From Roseivirga sp. E12 (GTDB taxonomy: Bacteria > Bacteroidota > Bacteroidia > Cytophagales > Cyclobacteriaceae): a stretch of 64,000 nt of DNA. Below, in pieces: positions 16,386 to 25,917 of the stretch. Below the pieces are notes generated by a model. It worked only from the letters and a program-made list of their open reading frames with translations, did no database searches and was not told the DNA's origin. The position numbers were made by a program, and so were the translations under genes. The stretch is taken from positions 372,001 to 436,000 of the forward strand of contig NZ_JAGFMD010000001.1 in NCBI RefSeq assembly GCF_017592825.1. The letters are read 5' to 3'. How positions within the stretch are numbered: the first letter of the stretch is position 1; the number at the start of each line of letters is the position of its first letter.

Positions 16386-17651
16386 ATGAATACCAAGTTA
16401 GTTTACCTTTCACTCGTTGTAGTCTTTGTTTTTACCTCATGCGAATCCTCTGATGGTAATGATGAAGTACCTGTGATATTCGCTCCTAATGCTATTGAGC
16501 ATTTCGATATAAACAACAGAGACAATGCCTCTGACATTCGACTGTTCTTTAATTTTTCTCAGTCTATTCAGCATGTAAAAGAATTTAGGGTGTTGTTGGT
16601 ACCAGAGGTGGAACAATCTAATGTAGGAGTCACTAGCTTTTTCATTGCAGATGACAGAGTTCAAATAGTTACCGCTAAGCAGGGTGACGTAAAATTGACA
16701 CTTGATCCTTTATTGAAGGATATAAATGGTGATAATATCAGAAACGCAATAAGCTACAGTATTGCTGTGGCAGCTATACACAAATCCAGTGAGGAAGACA
16801 GCAAGTTTTCCATTGCCAATCAGTCACTGACTTTGACAACAACAGAGCTTAGAGACCTCTACATAAGCAATAGCAGAGGAAATTCAGTTGTGGTCATTGA
16901 TGAAGTGACGGGTGAGCTCATCGGGGATTTTGTATCACCCGCAATTGGTGGATTGGGAAATACACAGGAGATGATCATTAATGATGCTGGTGATTTCTTA
17001 GTCACTGGCCTTAATAATACAGCTTTGAAATTATACGATGGTGCAACAGGAGCCTTTATCAGAGATTTTACCAATGGCTATGTTCTTGGGGCGCCAACAA
17101 AAACCTCCATAGGTCCTGATAATCTCATATATGTGAGCCAATGGACTAATGATATTAACAATGTCGCCCGCTTCAATTATGAGACCGGTGCTTTTGTTGA
17201 TGAGTTTGTGACGGGAGTAGACAGGGCAATGGGCCATGCTTGGGACAGTAATGGAAATTATTACCTAGCGCTATTTGGCACTCCATCTATTGTTAAATAT
17301 GATAGCCAGGGAAATGAACTGGCAAAAATTGGAGAAGGCCTTTTACAGGGTCCCGTTAACGTCTGGGTGGATGAAAGTCGCAATGGGCTTTTTGTGGTTG
17401 ACTGGTCAGTGGGGCAGGTCAAAGAGTTTGATTTAGCAACTGGCAATTTTAAAAGTAACCTTGTTACAGGAATGCAAAGAGTGGAAGGCTTTCTTTTCGG
17501 TAGAGACAATGCACTTTATCTCTGCGATTGGCAAAATAATTCTGTGAATGAGTACGATTTGACATCTGGAGCATCAAGACGAATAATGCAATTCGATGTG
17601 CTCAATAATCCGAACGGTGTTATCTACGGTCCGAACATAGATCCGAACTAG
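16386..17651 (+). CDS. Beta-propeller lipoprotein (NHL/SMP-30-like)
   Basis: 421 residues. The lipoprotein signal is MNTKLVYLSLVVVFVFTSC. Residues about 30-150 look like an Ig-like or Big_5-type domain (NASDIRLFFNFSQSIQ). From about 155 to the end come repeated blades with the pattern LYISNSRGNSVVVIDEVTGE, NLIYVSQWTNDINNVARF, GLFVVDWSVGQVKEFD, ALYLCDWQNNSVNEYD, which is an NHL/SMP-30-like six-bladed propeller. Probably surface-exposed and used for binding. It converges with the histidine kinase gene with only 3 bases between the stops, so there is no room for a separate terminator. Confidence 0.8.
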   Translation: MNTKLVYLSLVVVFVFTSCESSDGNDEVPVIFAPNAIEHFDINNRDNASDIRLFFNFSQSIQHVKEFRVLLVPEVEQSNVGVTSFFIADDRVQIVTAKQGDVKLTLDPLLKDINGDNIRNAISYSIAVAAIHKSSEEDSKFSIANQSLTLTTTELRDLYISNSRGNSVVVIDEVTGELIGDFVSPAIGGLGNTQEMIINDAGDFLVTGLNNTALKLYDGATGAFIRDFTNGYVLGAPTKTSIGPDNLIYVSQWTNDINNVARFNYETGAFVDEFVTGVDRAMGHAWDSNGNYYLALFGTPSIVKYDSQGNELAKIGEGLLQGPVNVWVDESRNGLFVVDWSVGQVKEFDLATGNFKSNLVTGMQRVEGFLFGRDNALYLCDWQNNSVNEYDLTSGASRRIMQFDVLNNPNGVIYGPNIDPN

Positions 17652-17654
17652 GCC

Positions 17655-18989
17655 CTAAAATTTAAGAAAGAATGTAGTTCCCCGATTGTTTGAAGATCTA
17701 ACTTCTAGGCTTCCTTTGTGTAAGCGCATGATTTGACGGGAGAGGGAAAGGCCAATACCCGAACCCGAGACTTTTGTGGTATAGAAGGGTACGAATATGT
17801 TTTCTGCAATTTCATCTGGTATACCGGGACCATTATCAGAAATCATGATGGTCGTTTCTTCAGAATCACTTTGGGCCTCTATTCTAATGACAGGGTTTTT
17901 GACTTGCTGAAGAGCTTCTATCGCATTTTTGAACAAGTTGATCAAAACTTGATCTATCAGATCAGAATCAATATTGATTTCTAATCCTTCTTGAAGGTTT
18001 ACCTCCAAGCGTATGGCATGCTGATCGATATCCGCTTTGAATAGATTGGTAAGTCGCCCTATCAAGCTCTCAACCTTCACAGATTGAATATCTGGCTTCG
18101 GAACTTTGGTTAGTTGATCATAAGTCTTCACAAAGTTTGCTAAGCCTTTGCTTCTCGACTCAATGGTTTCGAGTCCACCGACTAAATCTTCTATGCCTTC
18201 ATCGTCTAATTTCGACAAGTCAGGGTTACCAGATTCATCTTTGATCATTTGCAGAATCACATCTGAGAGCGTGGAAATGGGGATAACCGAATTCTTAATT
18301 TCGTGAGTCAGTACTCTGATAAGCTTCTGCCATGATTCGATTTCATTGGCCTCTAATTCACTCTTAATGTCTTGAAAGGAAATTAGCTTAAAGGCTTCAC
18401 CTTGAAGTTTAAATTCTGTGGCTTGAATGGAGAGGTTCATCAATTTGCCGTTCAGACTTAGTTTTACCAATTCCCGCTCCCCGTTAGTAATATTCTTAAT
18501 AGTGTCTAAGAGCTCTCCGGAGATGTGTTCCAAAGATCGAATGGTAGTGATTAAACTTTTGTTAAATAAATCTTGAGCCGCATGATTGACGAGCTGAACA
18601 CGCATTTGATCATCAAAGCAGACTAAAGCCACGCGAACGTGCTCAACAATGGTTTGGAGATAGAGTAGGTTAGAGGCCTTTTCATTTCGGAGGGTCTTTA
18701 GCACTTGGTTGATCTCATGAAAAGCATAATTAAGGTCTTGCTCATTTTTGTGGTGATAGGTATTACTGAAGTCCTGTTGTTTAATGGCGAGCAAAAAGTT
18801 CGCTAATTCACGCCTGGACCGCTCTACATACCGAATTAGGTTGACTAACGTGATGATGAGTCCGAGGATTAACCAAAAAGAGACAAGCCAAAAGTGTGTT
18901 TGCGTAATAACGTAGACGGCCCCATAGCCGAACAGAATGATAAGGGAGATTCTAATGATTACATTCCAGCGGAAGTATTTATACTCCAT
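17655..18989 (-). CDS. NtrB-like membrane sensor histidine kinase
   Basis: 444 residues. Two membrane helices (about 10-28 and 34-53) with almost no periplasmic loop, a PAS-like domain (about 105-205), then HisKA with the H-box LTHEIKNSVIPIS (His near 229). The HATPase has N-box NLFKNAIEAL, DNGPGIP and SGSGIGLSLSRQIM. It should phosphorylate the sigma-54 activator encoded two genes upstream (19524-20897). Its start overlaps the stop of the small exported protein gene by one base (TAATG), so all three form one operon. With so small an external loop it probably senses the membrane itself or needs a partner such as the small exported protein (inference). Confidence 0.9.
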   Translation of the reverse strand: MEYKYFRWNVIIRISLIILFGYGAVYVITQTHFWLVSFWLILGLIITLVNLIRYVERSRRELANFLLAIKQQDFSNTYHHKNEQDLNYAFHEINQVLKTLRNEKASNLLYLQTIVEHVRVALVCFDDQMRVQLVNHAAQDLFNKSLITTIRSLEHISGELLDTIKNITNGERELVKLSLNGKLMNLSIQATEFKLQGEAFKLISFQDIKSELEANEIESWQKLIRVLTHEIKNSVIPISTLSDVILQMIKDESGNPDLSKLDDEGIEDLVGGLETIESRSKGLANFVKTYDQLTKVPKPDIQSVKVESLIGRLTNLFKADIDQHAIRLEVNLQEGLEINIDSDLIDQVLINLFKNAIEALQQVKNPVIRIEAQSDSEETTIMISDNGPGIPDEIAENIFVPFYTTKVSGSGIGLSLSRQIMRLHKGSLEVRSSNNRGTTFFLKF

Positions 18990-19462
18990 TAATCATCAGC
19001 ATTTTTATTGACATAAAAGACAAGAAGGCGAAACTGGGTGTCTATCATTTTTTGACAACCCCATCGCAGCCCATAATTAATATTCATCATGAATTGATCT
19101 GGGGTGGTATAAATAGATGTGGCTGCTTTATAGCCCATCAACTCAGTTTCTAAGCTAATATCATCATTTGAGCCAAAAACATATGCTTCTTTTTGATCTC
19201 TCACATCAAAGAACATATAGCAGTCAGTCTTAGCCAATAAGTACATTCGCACAGTAGTATTTCCTTCCACGCGTAGATAACTGGTCGTTTTATTATTGAC
19301 CCCTTTCAAGGTATAGTCAAACGTACCAAAATGAACCCAGTCAGTGGTTTCATCTTTCATTTGGCTTTCACGAATTAAGTTGGCTACGTCATCGATGGAT
19401 TCTTGACCCAAGAGGGGTTGAATCCACAGCATGAGGATAAGGAAGGCAGTGAGGCTTTTCAT
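18989..19462 (-). CDS. Small exported protein between response regulator and kinase genes
   Basis: 157 residues with signal peptide (MKSLTAFLILMLWIQPLLGQ). The mature 137 residues are a mix of charged and aromatic residues (TDWVHFGTFDYTLKGVNNKT, KTDCYMFFDVRDQKEAYVFG) with no motif I recognise and three scattered cysteines or fewer. It is encoded between the sigma-54 activator (61 bases upstream) and the kinase (1-base overlap). That position suggests a periplasmic accessory that presents the signal to the kinase, but this is inference only. Confidence 0.72.
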   Translation of the reverse strand: MKSLTAFLILMLWIQPLLGQESIDDVANLIRESQMKDETTDWVHFGTFDYTLKGVNNKTTSYLRVEGNTTVRMYLLAKTDCYMFFDVRDQKEAYVFGSNDDISLETELMGYKAATSIYTTPDQFMMNINYGLRWGCQKMIDTQFRLLVFYVNKNADD

Positions 19463-19523
19463 CCAGGTTGAGAGATTGAGTTAGTTAAGACTAATCTAGC
19501 AAATAGTTTCATAAAATCTTAGA

Positions 19524-20897
19524 CTACAATCCGTATTTAGACATCTTGCGATAAAGGGTGCTTCTGCCAAGTCCCAGAGCCTGAGCGGCTTTAGTGAGGT
19601 TACCTTCAGCGTTTCTTACAGCATTTTGAATGGCTTGTTTTTCCATCTCTTCAATATTGTAATTATCACTGGCAATCACATTCTGAGTTGGTCTCTCGAT
19701 GAGTAGAAAATCTTCTGGTGCCAAAAGGTGCGAATTGGCCATAATCACTGCACGTTCTATGGCATGTTGTAGTTCACGAACATTGCCCGGCCAAGAATAG
19801 CGCCTTAGTTTATTCAATGTGGTCTCGTTGAGGCGCATCTTGTCTTTGCGATACTTCTTGCCATACATTTTCAAAAAGTGCTGAGCAATAGGTTCAATAT
19901 CTTCTGTTCGCTCTCTTAATGGAGGAAGCTTAATTTCTACAGTATTGATTCGATACAAAAGATCTTGCCTAAACTCATTCTCTACGATCATATCATACAG
20001 CGGCATATTGGTAGCACAGATAAGACGGGTATCCAGAGGTGTTATCTTATTCGACCCAACACGAGAAACCTGCTTGAATTGAATTGCCGTTAATAGTTTG
20101 GCCTGCATAGACAAGGATAAGTTGCCTATTTCATCCAAGAAAAGAGTACCATCATTTGCCATTTCAAACCTTCCTGGTCTATCTTCTTTGGCATCGGTAA
20201 AGGCACCTTTAGCATGACCGAATAACTCCGATTCGAAAAGTGATTCGGAAATGGCTCCTAAGTCTACTTTAATAAAATTCTCGTCAACGCGTGGTGATCT
20301 ATTGTGAATAGCTCTGGCAATGAGTTCTTTGCCTGTACCATTTTCACCTAGTATCAAAACGTTGGCATCTGTAACGGCTACCTTATCGATGGCATCAAAG
20401 ACGGGTTTCATAGTAGGACTGATGCTGATGATATCGTCAAACTCGCGTTGCTGATCTCTTACGACAATCTTTTGACTCGTCTTTAATTCCTTAACCTCTT
20501 TCTTTGTCTGGCTAAGCGTAAAAATGGATTGAACAGTCGCGAGTAATTTTTCTTTCTGCCATGGCTTAACCAAAAAGTCAACAGCGCCTTCTTTCATGGC
20601 CTCCACAGCAATGTCTACCTCGCCATAAGCTGTGTTCATCAAAACGTGGGCATCAGGATCTTTTTGTAGAATTCTCTTAAGTAGCTTGATTCCTTCTTTT
20701 CCGCTGGTTAGTCCGTAGGAGAAGTTCATGTCAAGTACAATCACATCGTACTTGTGCTGATTTAGTAGAAAGTCAAGCTTTAGTGGGTCCTTCTCGGTAA
20801 TTACAGTTTCAAAATGCTGTTTGAGGATCATTTTAGCTGTATAGAGTACACCCTGATCATCATCGAGAACGAGAATTTTAGCATCAGCTTTAGACAT
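19524..20897 (-). CDS. NtrC-family sigma-54-dependent response regulator
   Basis: 457 residues. A receiver domain (1-125) has the phospho-acceptor in VIVLDMNFS and the Lys of LVKPWQ. The AAA+ domain (about 160-390) has Walker A GENGTGKE, a sigma-54 contact loop written GAFTDA instead of GAFTGA, Walker B GTLFLDEIGNL, and WPGNVRELQ. A Fis-type HTH (LTKAAQALGLGRSTLYRKM) ends the protein. It should bind paired enhancer sites and open sigma-54 promoters after phosphorylation by the adjacent kinase. It is divergent from the permease array; the 174-bp spacer contains two dyad sites, so it may control both the array and itself. Confidence 0.93.
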   Translation of the reverse strand: MSKADAKILVLDDDQGVLYTAKMILKQHFETVITEKDPLKLDFLLNQHKYDVIVLDMNFSYGLTSGKEGIKLLKRILQKDPDAHVLMNTAYGEVDIAVEAMKEGAVDFLVKPWQKEKLLATVQSIFTLSQTKKEVKELKTSQKIVVRDQQREFDDIISISPTMKPVFDAIDKVAVTDANVLILGENGTGKELIARAIHNRSPRVDENFIKVDLGAISESLFESELFGHAKGAFTDAKEDRPGRFEMANDGTLFLDEIGNLSLSMQAKLLTAIQFKQVSRVGSNKITPLDTRLICATNMPLYDMIVENEFRQDLLYRINTVEIKLPPLRERTEDIEPIAQHFLKMYGKKYRKDKMRLNETTLNKLRRYSWPGNVRELQHAIERAVIMANSHLLAPEDFLLIERPTQNVIASDNYNIEEMEKQAIQNAVRNAEGNLTKAAQALGLGRSTLYRKMSKYGL

Positions 20898-20939
20898 TTC
20901 AGTAATTCAATTGCCAAATTATCCCTTAAGGTATTTATT

Positions 20940-20977
20940 GTGTCAAACTGATACAAGTGCTCGTGTCAATTTGATAC
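20940..20977. promoter_or_regulatory. Paired 15-bp dyads, probable enhancer sites of the sigma-54 activator
   Basis: Two copies of GTGTCA-N3-TGATAC lie at 20940-20954 and 20963-20977, centres 23 bp apart (about two helical turns). The same motif recurs as a pair at 35825-35860 ahead of the last permease. They sit 43-80 bp from the activator's start and 95-132 bp upstream of the first permease, the usual place for NtrC-type enhancer sites. Confidence 0.7.
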
Positions 20978-21071
20978 GAAATTCTTGATAAATGCTTTAA
21001 AATAATCTATAAGTGGTTGATATATAGGGCTGTAGCATAATTGGTATAGTATTGGACTTAGTCCATGCGAT

Positions 21072-23495
21072 ATGCTTAGACATTTGTTCACTTTAAGTAT
21101 CCGTACCGCTTTCAAGCACAAGTGGCTTTCTTTCGTCAACTTACTTGGACTTGGTCTAGGCCTGGCGGCCTTTGTGAGCATCTTTTACTATGTCGAATAT
21201 GAGAACAGCTTCGACAAGTTTCATACAAAGAGCGATCGACTATATAGGGTCGTTATGTCGCGTTATATCAATGACGATTTGGTGAGCATTCGACCTGATA
21301 ACTATCCAGCGTTAACGTCTGTATTGGAAAACAATATTGCTGGTATTGAGTCGGTTGAACCTCTTATGTATAGTTCTAGAGGGGGCACGCTCATAAAGTT
21401 CAATAACGACAATGAGCTGCTAAGAGATGACTTAAAAGTTCTGAACGCATCTGCCGGTTTCTTTAACCTGTTTGATTTGGAGTTAATTGAGGGAGATTAT
21501 CTCAGGCTCGATGAACCGTTCACTGGTTTGATTTCGGATGAACTGGCAGCGTCCATATTTGGAGATGTAAACCCAGTAGGCAAGTCGTGGATTGAAGATG
21601 ATGGACATGAGTACCTTATTCTTGGTGTCTATAGAAAATGGGACCACAATTCTCACTTAGACTTTGATCTGATCAAATCATTTGAAAGCATAGGTGCCAG
21701 ACATCGGTCAACGGATCATCATGATTCATGGGATTGGGGGAGAATGAAAACATATGTGCTATTGGAGGAAGGAGTAGCTAAGACTCTCATTGATGATCAA
21801 ATAAAAGGAATCATTGATGGATTTAAACCCAAACGAGCAGGATTACACTTGAGAGAAGAACTGTTCCTTCAGTCGATAGAGGATATACATTTAAAGTCTG
21901 ATTTCGAAGAAGGTAATTTCTTAGGCAGATATACAACTCAAGTCTATGGGCTCTTAATGGTAGGTTTCATCATAGTGATGCTTGCCTGGATCAATTTCGT
22001 AAACTTTTCCGTTGCCGGAACTCTAGAAAGAGTTAAAACTGTCGGTATTCAGAAGACTTTTGGAGCGAATAATAAATACCTGTTTTACAGACAGTTTTTT
22101 GATGCTTTAATTGTAAATGGACTAGCGCTGCTTTGTGCCTTATGTGTTTGGCAGTTGGTTCAGCCCGCTATAAACACCATTTCCGGTATTCCTTCAAGCC
22201 ATCAACCAGACAGTCACTTTTACCTCACGATTATCCTTATAGTCGCAATAGGCTCAGGCATCAGTGTTTTGGGTCCATTAGGCATTCTAAAAAGAACCAA
22301 AGTAGTTGAAGCTTTGAAAGGGTCAACCTCTGTTAGTCTCACTGGAATCGGTTCACTGAGGAAGGGGATGGTCACTTTTCAATGGGTAGTATCAATCTGC
22401 CTGATCTTGGCGGTTTATACAATCTGGTCACAATCAAATTACATTCATGGAATAGATAGAGGCATTAAAACTTCTGGAATATATGTGGTACAAGAACCAA
22501 GGGATTTTGACTACGATTTATTTGCTTCTAACCCAAGCCTAATTAAGAGCAAATGGCTGGCAATTCCCGGGGTCAAAGCTGTGGCCTCTTCATATGCTAT
22601 ACCGGGTAGCAGGCCATCGGCCTATGAGATTAGGGAATTTGACGCACCTTTATCGGCTAACATTCCTGTTTACGAACATCAGGTCGATGATGCCTTTTTG
22701 CCTTTGTATGGTAATAAACTTGTAGCGGGGCGCAATTTTTCAGAGCAGATTAGTTCTGATGATCACGCTGCTGTTCTTAACCTGTCAGCCGTTAAGGCCT
22801 TATTTGGTAGTGTAGATACCAATGAAGTATTGGGCAAAAGAATCACCAGTCCAGAGAATGAGTATATCCGTACTGTGGTAGGTGTGGTTGAAGACTACTA
22901 TCAGCTCTCACCAGCCGAATCTCAAATCCCTATCAGCTTTGTTCTTGATAGTGAGAGTCGGGGTTATTATTCCATTGCCTTTGAGGGGCAAAACATAACT
23001 CAGCTCATGTCTTCTGTTAAAAGTCAGTTTCAGGAAGTCTTTCCAGGAAATATCTTCCATTCTTTCTTTTTGGATGACTTCTATAATCAACAGTTTGTAA
23101 AAGAAAAGCAAGCAACACAGCTCTTGGGTGGCTTTTCTGTAATTGCCATTGTTCTTAGTCTAATGGGAATATGTGCGTTAACCGTCCTCGACCTTATTAA
23201 ACAAATGAAGGCTTTGAGTATAAGAAAAGTATTGGGAGCCAATCTTAAGTCGCTGTACATAGAAGTTGCAAAAGGGAACATCAAGAGGTTTCTCCTTGCG
23301 GCAATTATAGCCTTCCCTCTGAGTTATGTCTTCCTTGGTAAGTGGCTTTCAAAATTTGCCAATAGAATAGATTTGTCTCTTTTCAAGCTTTCCATTCCTA
23401 TAGTCATTACTGTCGCTGTACTGATAGCTGTATTGTGGGTAGTATCATATAAATCATTGATTGAAAATCCTGTTGACCACCTAAAAGAAGAATAA
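21072..23495 (+). CDS. Orphan FtsX/MacB-type permease, array member 1
   Basis: 807 residues with the duplicated layout of this array: membrane helix (about 20-40), large periplasmic MacB_PCD-like domain, a three-helix FtsX core (about 290-410), a fifth helix near 435, a second periplasmic domain, and a second FtsX core ending in NPVDHLKEE. The first cytoplasmic signature is diverged (KTVGIQKTFGAN), while the second is canonical (KALSIRKVLGAN). No ATP-binding domain is present. As an ABC-type mechanotransmission or export permease it would need an ATPase encoded elsewhere. First gene after the paired dyad sites; 5 bases separate it from member 2. Confidence 0.9.
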   Translation: MLRHLFTLSIRTAFKHKWLSFVNLLGLGLGLAAFVSIFYYVEYENSFDKFHTKSDRLYRVVMSRYINDDLVSIRPDNYPALTSVLENNIAGIESVEPLMYSSRGGTLIKFNNDNELLRDDLKVLNASAGFFNLFDLELIEGDYLRLDEPFTGLISDELAASIFGDVNPVGKSWIEDDGHEYLILGVYRKWDHNSHLDFDLIKSFESIGARHRSTDHHDSWDWGRMKTYVLLEEGVAKTLIDDQIKGIIDGFKPKRAGLHLREELFLQSIEDIHLKSDFEEGNFLGRYTTQVYGLLMVGFIIVMLAWINFVNFSVAGTLERVKTVGIQKTFGANNKYLFYRQFFDALIVNGLALLCALCVWQLVQPAINTISGIPSSHQPDSHFYLTIILIVAIGSGISVLGPLGILKRTKVVEALKGSTSVSLTGIGSLRKGMVTFQWVVSICLILAVYTIWSQSNYIHGIDRGIKTSGIYVVQEPRDFDYDLFASNPSLIKSKWLAIPGVKAVASSYAIPGSRPSAYEIREFDAPLSANIPVYEHQVDDAFLPLYGNKLVAGRNFSEQISSDDHAAVLNLSAVKALFGSVDTNEVLGKRITSPENEYIRTVVGVVEDYYQLSPAESQIPISFVLDSESRGYYSIAFEGQNITQLMSSVKSQFQEVFPGNIFHSFFLDDFYNQQFVKEKQATQLLGGFSVIAIVLSLMGICALTVLDLIKQMKALSIRKVLGANLKSLYIEVAKGNIKRFLLAAIIAFPLSYVFLGKWLSKFANRIDLSLFKLSIPIVITVAVLIAVLWVVSYKSLIENPVDHLKEE

Positions 23496-23500
23496 AGATT

Positions 23501-25909
23501 ATGTTTAGAAACTATTTCAGGACTGCTTTTCGAATTCACGTAAAGAACAAACTTTACTCATTTATCAACTTCATTGGACTGTCTATTGCATTAATGTTAT
23601 GCTTTCTGGTCTATTTATTTGTTCAAGACGAATTCAGCTATGATAACTTTCATAAAAATGGGGATAACCTCTTTTTGTTTCACTCTGTATCATACAAAGT
23701 TGATAATCCGAAGCTAGAAGCAGGTTTTTGGGACACTGAACCTTTGGCCGGAATTCAAAGGGAGTCTACCACCAACTTGCCATTCCTTAAGCTCATAGAG
23801 AGTAGTATACCAGAAATTGAGAGCATCACTCGGATTGAATATCAAAGCCTTACGACCATAAGAGATGGGGAAGAGTCAGGAGAAATGGTGCACTATGTTG
23901 ATCGCAATTTCTTTGATAATTTTTCATACCCGTTTTTGAAAGGCGATTCGGAAGTCGCTTTAGAAACGATCAGCGATGTTGTTATCACTAAGGAGTTTGC
24001 CATTAAGCATTTTGGTTCCATTGAAGTGTTAGGTCAAGACCTGATAGTGCTTGGTGATCCAAACAAGATTTACAAAGTGAAGGGGGTTATAGAATTGCCG
24101 CATAACACAATGCTGGATTTGAATATTATAGCCCCAGTTGAAAATTCTTATTATTATAAAAATCATCAAGACGATTGGAATTACTATGCCATCTCGGCAT
24201 TCTTCAAGCTGAAGGACAATGCACATGTAGATGACATAAACTCAAAAATTAGAAATATATTCTTAGACCAAAAAGATGAGCGGTATTTATCCCTGTCACG
24301 CCAAAACCTCAAACTTGCAGAAGATAATCCGATCATTGAGTTCGACTTAAAGAACGTTTCCGAGGTTTATTTAGATCCGACCTTAAGTTATAATAAGAGC
24401 TCATCTCCGCTATACTCTTACATACTCATTGCAATCTCTTTGGTCATCTTGATCATTGCTAGTATTAATTACTTGTCCATAAGTATAGCTTCTTCAGCAG
24501 GTAGAAGAGTAGAAATTGCTATCAGAAAGGTAGTGGGGGCTAATATTCCACAGCTGAAAATTCAGTTTTATTTGGAAGCACTCACACTCACACTACTGGC
24601 GGTGATAGGTGGTTTTACCCTGATGCAGACTTTTCTTCCAACCTTCAACGAAATGGCTGGCAAGTCATTACTGCCTACGATCGAAGAAAACATTTTACTT
24701 CTGACTTATGGACTCTTCTTTGGCCTGTTTATATCCTTTGTGGCAGGAGGATATCCAGCTCAAATTCTTGCCAGGTTTAAGGTTTTGTCAGGCTTAAAAG
24801 GTCAATCTACAAGTCGCGTGAGTCCGGGACTTATTAAGGGCATGATGATCTTTCAGTTTACACTCTGTCTGGTATTTATTTCCTTCAGTATTGTCATGCA
24901 GAAGCAATTCAAGTATATCAATGATAAGGACTTAGGCTTTGACAAGGAACAAATGGCTATAGTTGGAGGTCTTTGGGGGCAGGCAGAACTGGTGAAGCAG
25001 GAACTCTCTAAATATGCTTCAGTCAAAGAAGCAGGAACCAGTAGTGGCATTTTCACTGGGGGTGGCAGTTTTGGCACTATGGTAGTAGATGGGATTGAAC
25101 ATAGAATTAGACGTGTTCGCGTAGGTGAGGAGTTTATGAGGACGCTTGATATTACCTTTATTGACAAAGAAGGATTTCCTGCGCCTGAACGCCATGAGTT
25201 GGAAGAGGGTAAGGACTACGTTAATGAAACTTATTTCAATCTAATTGTAAGTGACTCTGCTAGGTTTAGACTCTATAAAGATCGAATAGCGGGAGTTGTT
25301 AAGGACTTTCATTTTGAATCGCTACAGACAGCTATATACCCAATCTCTTTCCGATTGGCTAAGCCTGAAGTGCTTTCCACTCTTTTTGTGAAACTAGAAG
25401 CTGGAATGACATCAGAAGGAGTCGAAAGCATCAAAGAAGCATACGAAAATATCACAGGTGAACCATTAAAGGAAGTAAGGTTTATGGATGCCTATTTGGC
25501 TTCACGATACAAGGATAGCCAACGTTGGCAACGGATTATTGACGCTTCTACAACCCTTGGAATTCTAATTGCCAGCATAGGTTTATTTGGTATGACGGGA
25601 ATAAACCTTGCTAATCGTATGAAAGAAATCAGTATCAGGAAGGTCCTAGGTGCAGATTTCAATCAAATTGCTTTGTTACTAAACCGACAGACACTGTTGC
25701 TAATTCTTGTGGCCGCTTTGATTTCGGTACCCATCTCTTATCAATTGACTACTCAGTGGCTCGAGGCATTTGCTTACCATGTGAACGTGTCAATAGAGAT
25801 ATTCATTTTCTCGGTATTAGTCTTATTCGGAATCTCATTACTCACGGTTTTATTTCATTCCATTAAATCGGTTAAAACAAATCCAGCAGAAATTTTACGC
25901 AGCGAATAA
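23501..25909 (+). CDS. Orphan FtsX/MacB-type permease, array member 2
   Basis: 802 residues with the same eight-helix, two-FtsX layout. Family signatures are VEIAIRKVVGANI in the first half and KEISIRKVLGADF in the second; it ends in TNPAEILRSE. The second periplasmic domain looks shorter than in the others, around the GIFTGGGSFGTMVVDG stretch, and retains the VKDFHFESLQ motif shared by the array. It starts 5 bases after member 1 and ends 8 bases before member 3, so it lies in a continuous transcript. Confidence 0.9.
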   Translation: MFRNYFRTAFRIHVKNKLYSFINFIGLSIALMLCFLVYLFVQDEFSYDNFHKNGDNLFLFHSVSYKVDNPKLEAGFWDTEPLAGIQRESTTNLPFLKLIESSIPEIESITRIEYQSLTTIRDGEESGEMVHYVDRNFFDNFSYPFLKGDSEVALETISDVVITKEFAIKHFGSIEVLGQDLIVLGDPNKIYKVKGVIELPHNTMLDLNIIAPVENSYYYKNHQDDWNYYAISAFFKLKDNAHVDDINSKIRNIFLDQKDERYLSLSRQNLKLAEDNPIIEFDLKNVSEVYLDPTLSYNKSSSPLYSYILIAISLVILIIASINYLSISIASSAGRRVEIAIRKVVGANIPQLKIQFYLEALTLTLLAVIGGFTLMQTFLPTFNEMAGKSLLPTIEENILLLTYGLFFGLFISFVAGGYPAQILARFKVLSGLKGQSTSRVSPGLIKGMMIFQFTLCLVFISFSIVMQKQFKYINDKDLGFDKEQMAIVGGLWGQAELVKQELSKYASVKEAGTSSGIFTGGGSFGTMVVDGIEHRIRRVRVGEEFMRTLDITFIDKEGFPAPERHELEEGKDYVNETYFNLIVSDSARFRLYKDRIAGVVKDFHFESLQTAIYPISFRLAKPEVLSTLFVKLEAGMTSEGVESIKEAYENITGEPLKEVRFMDAYLASRYKDSQRWQRIIDASTTLGILIASIGLFGMTGINLANRMKEISIRKVLGADFNQIALLLNRQTLLLILVAALISVPISYQLTTQWLEAFAYHVNVSIEIFIFSVLVLFGISLLTVLFHSIKSVKTNPAEILRSE

Positions 25910-25917
25910 TCATAGCC

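Noticed and set aside
20900-20935. Minus-strand sigma-54 promoter for the activator gene itself
   Set aside because: GGGATAATTTGGC on the minus strand gives GG-N9-GC, not N10, and lacks the TGGCA context. Spacing is strict for sigma-54.
21027-21064. tRNA-like start (GGGCTGTAGCATAATTGG, then a GGAC-TTA-GTCC hairpin)
   Set aside because: The D-arm and anticodon-like pieces are there, but the expected T-arm and 3' acceptor strand are missing: the sequence runs straight into the permease 1 coding region. Judged coincidence or a short hairpin only.
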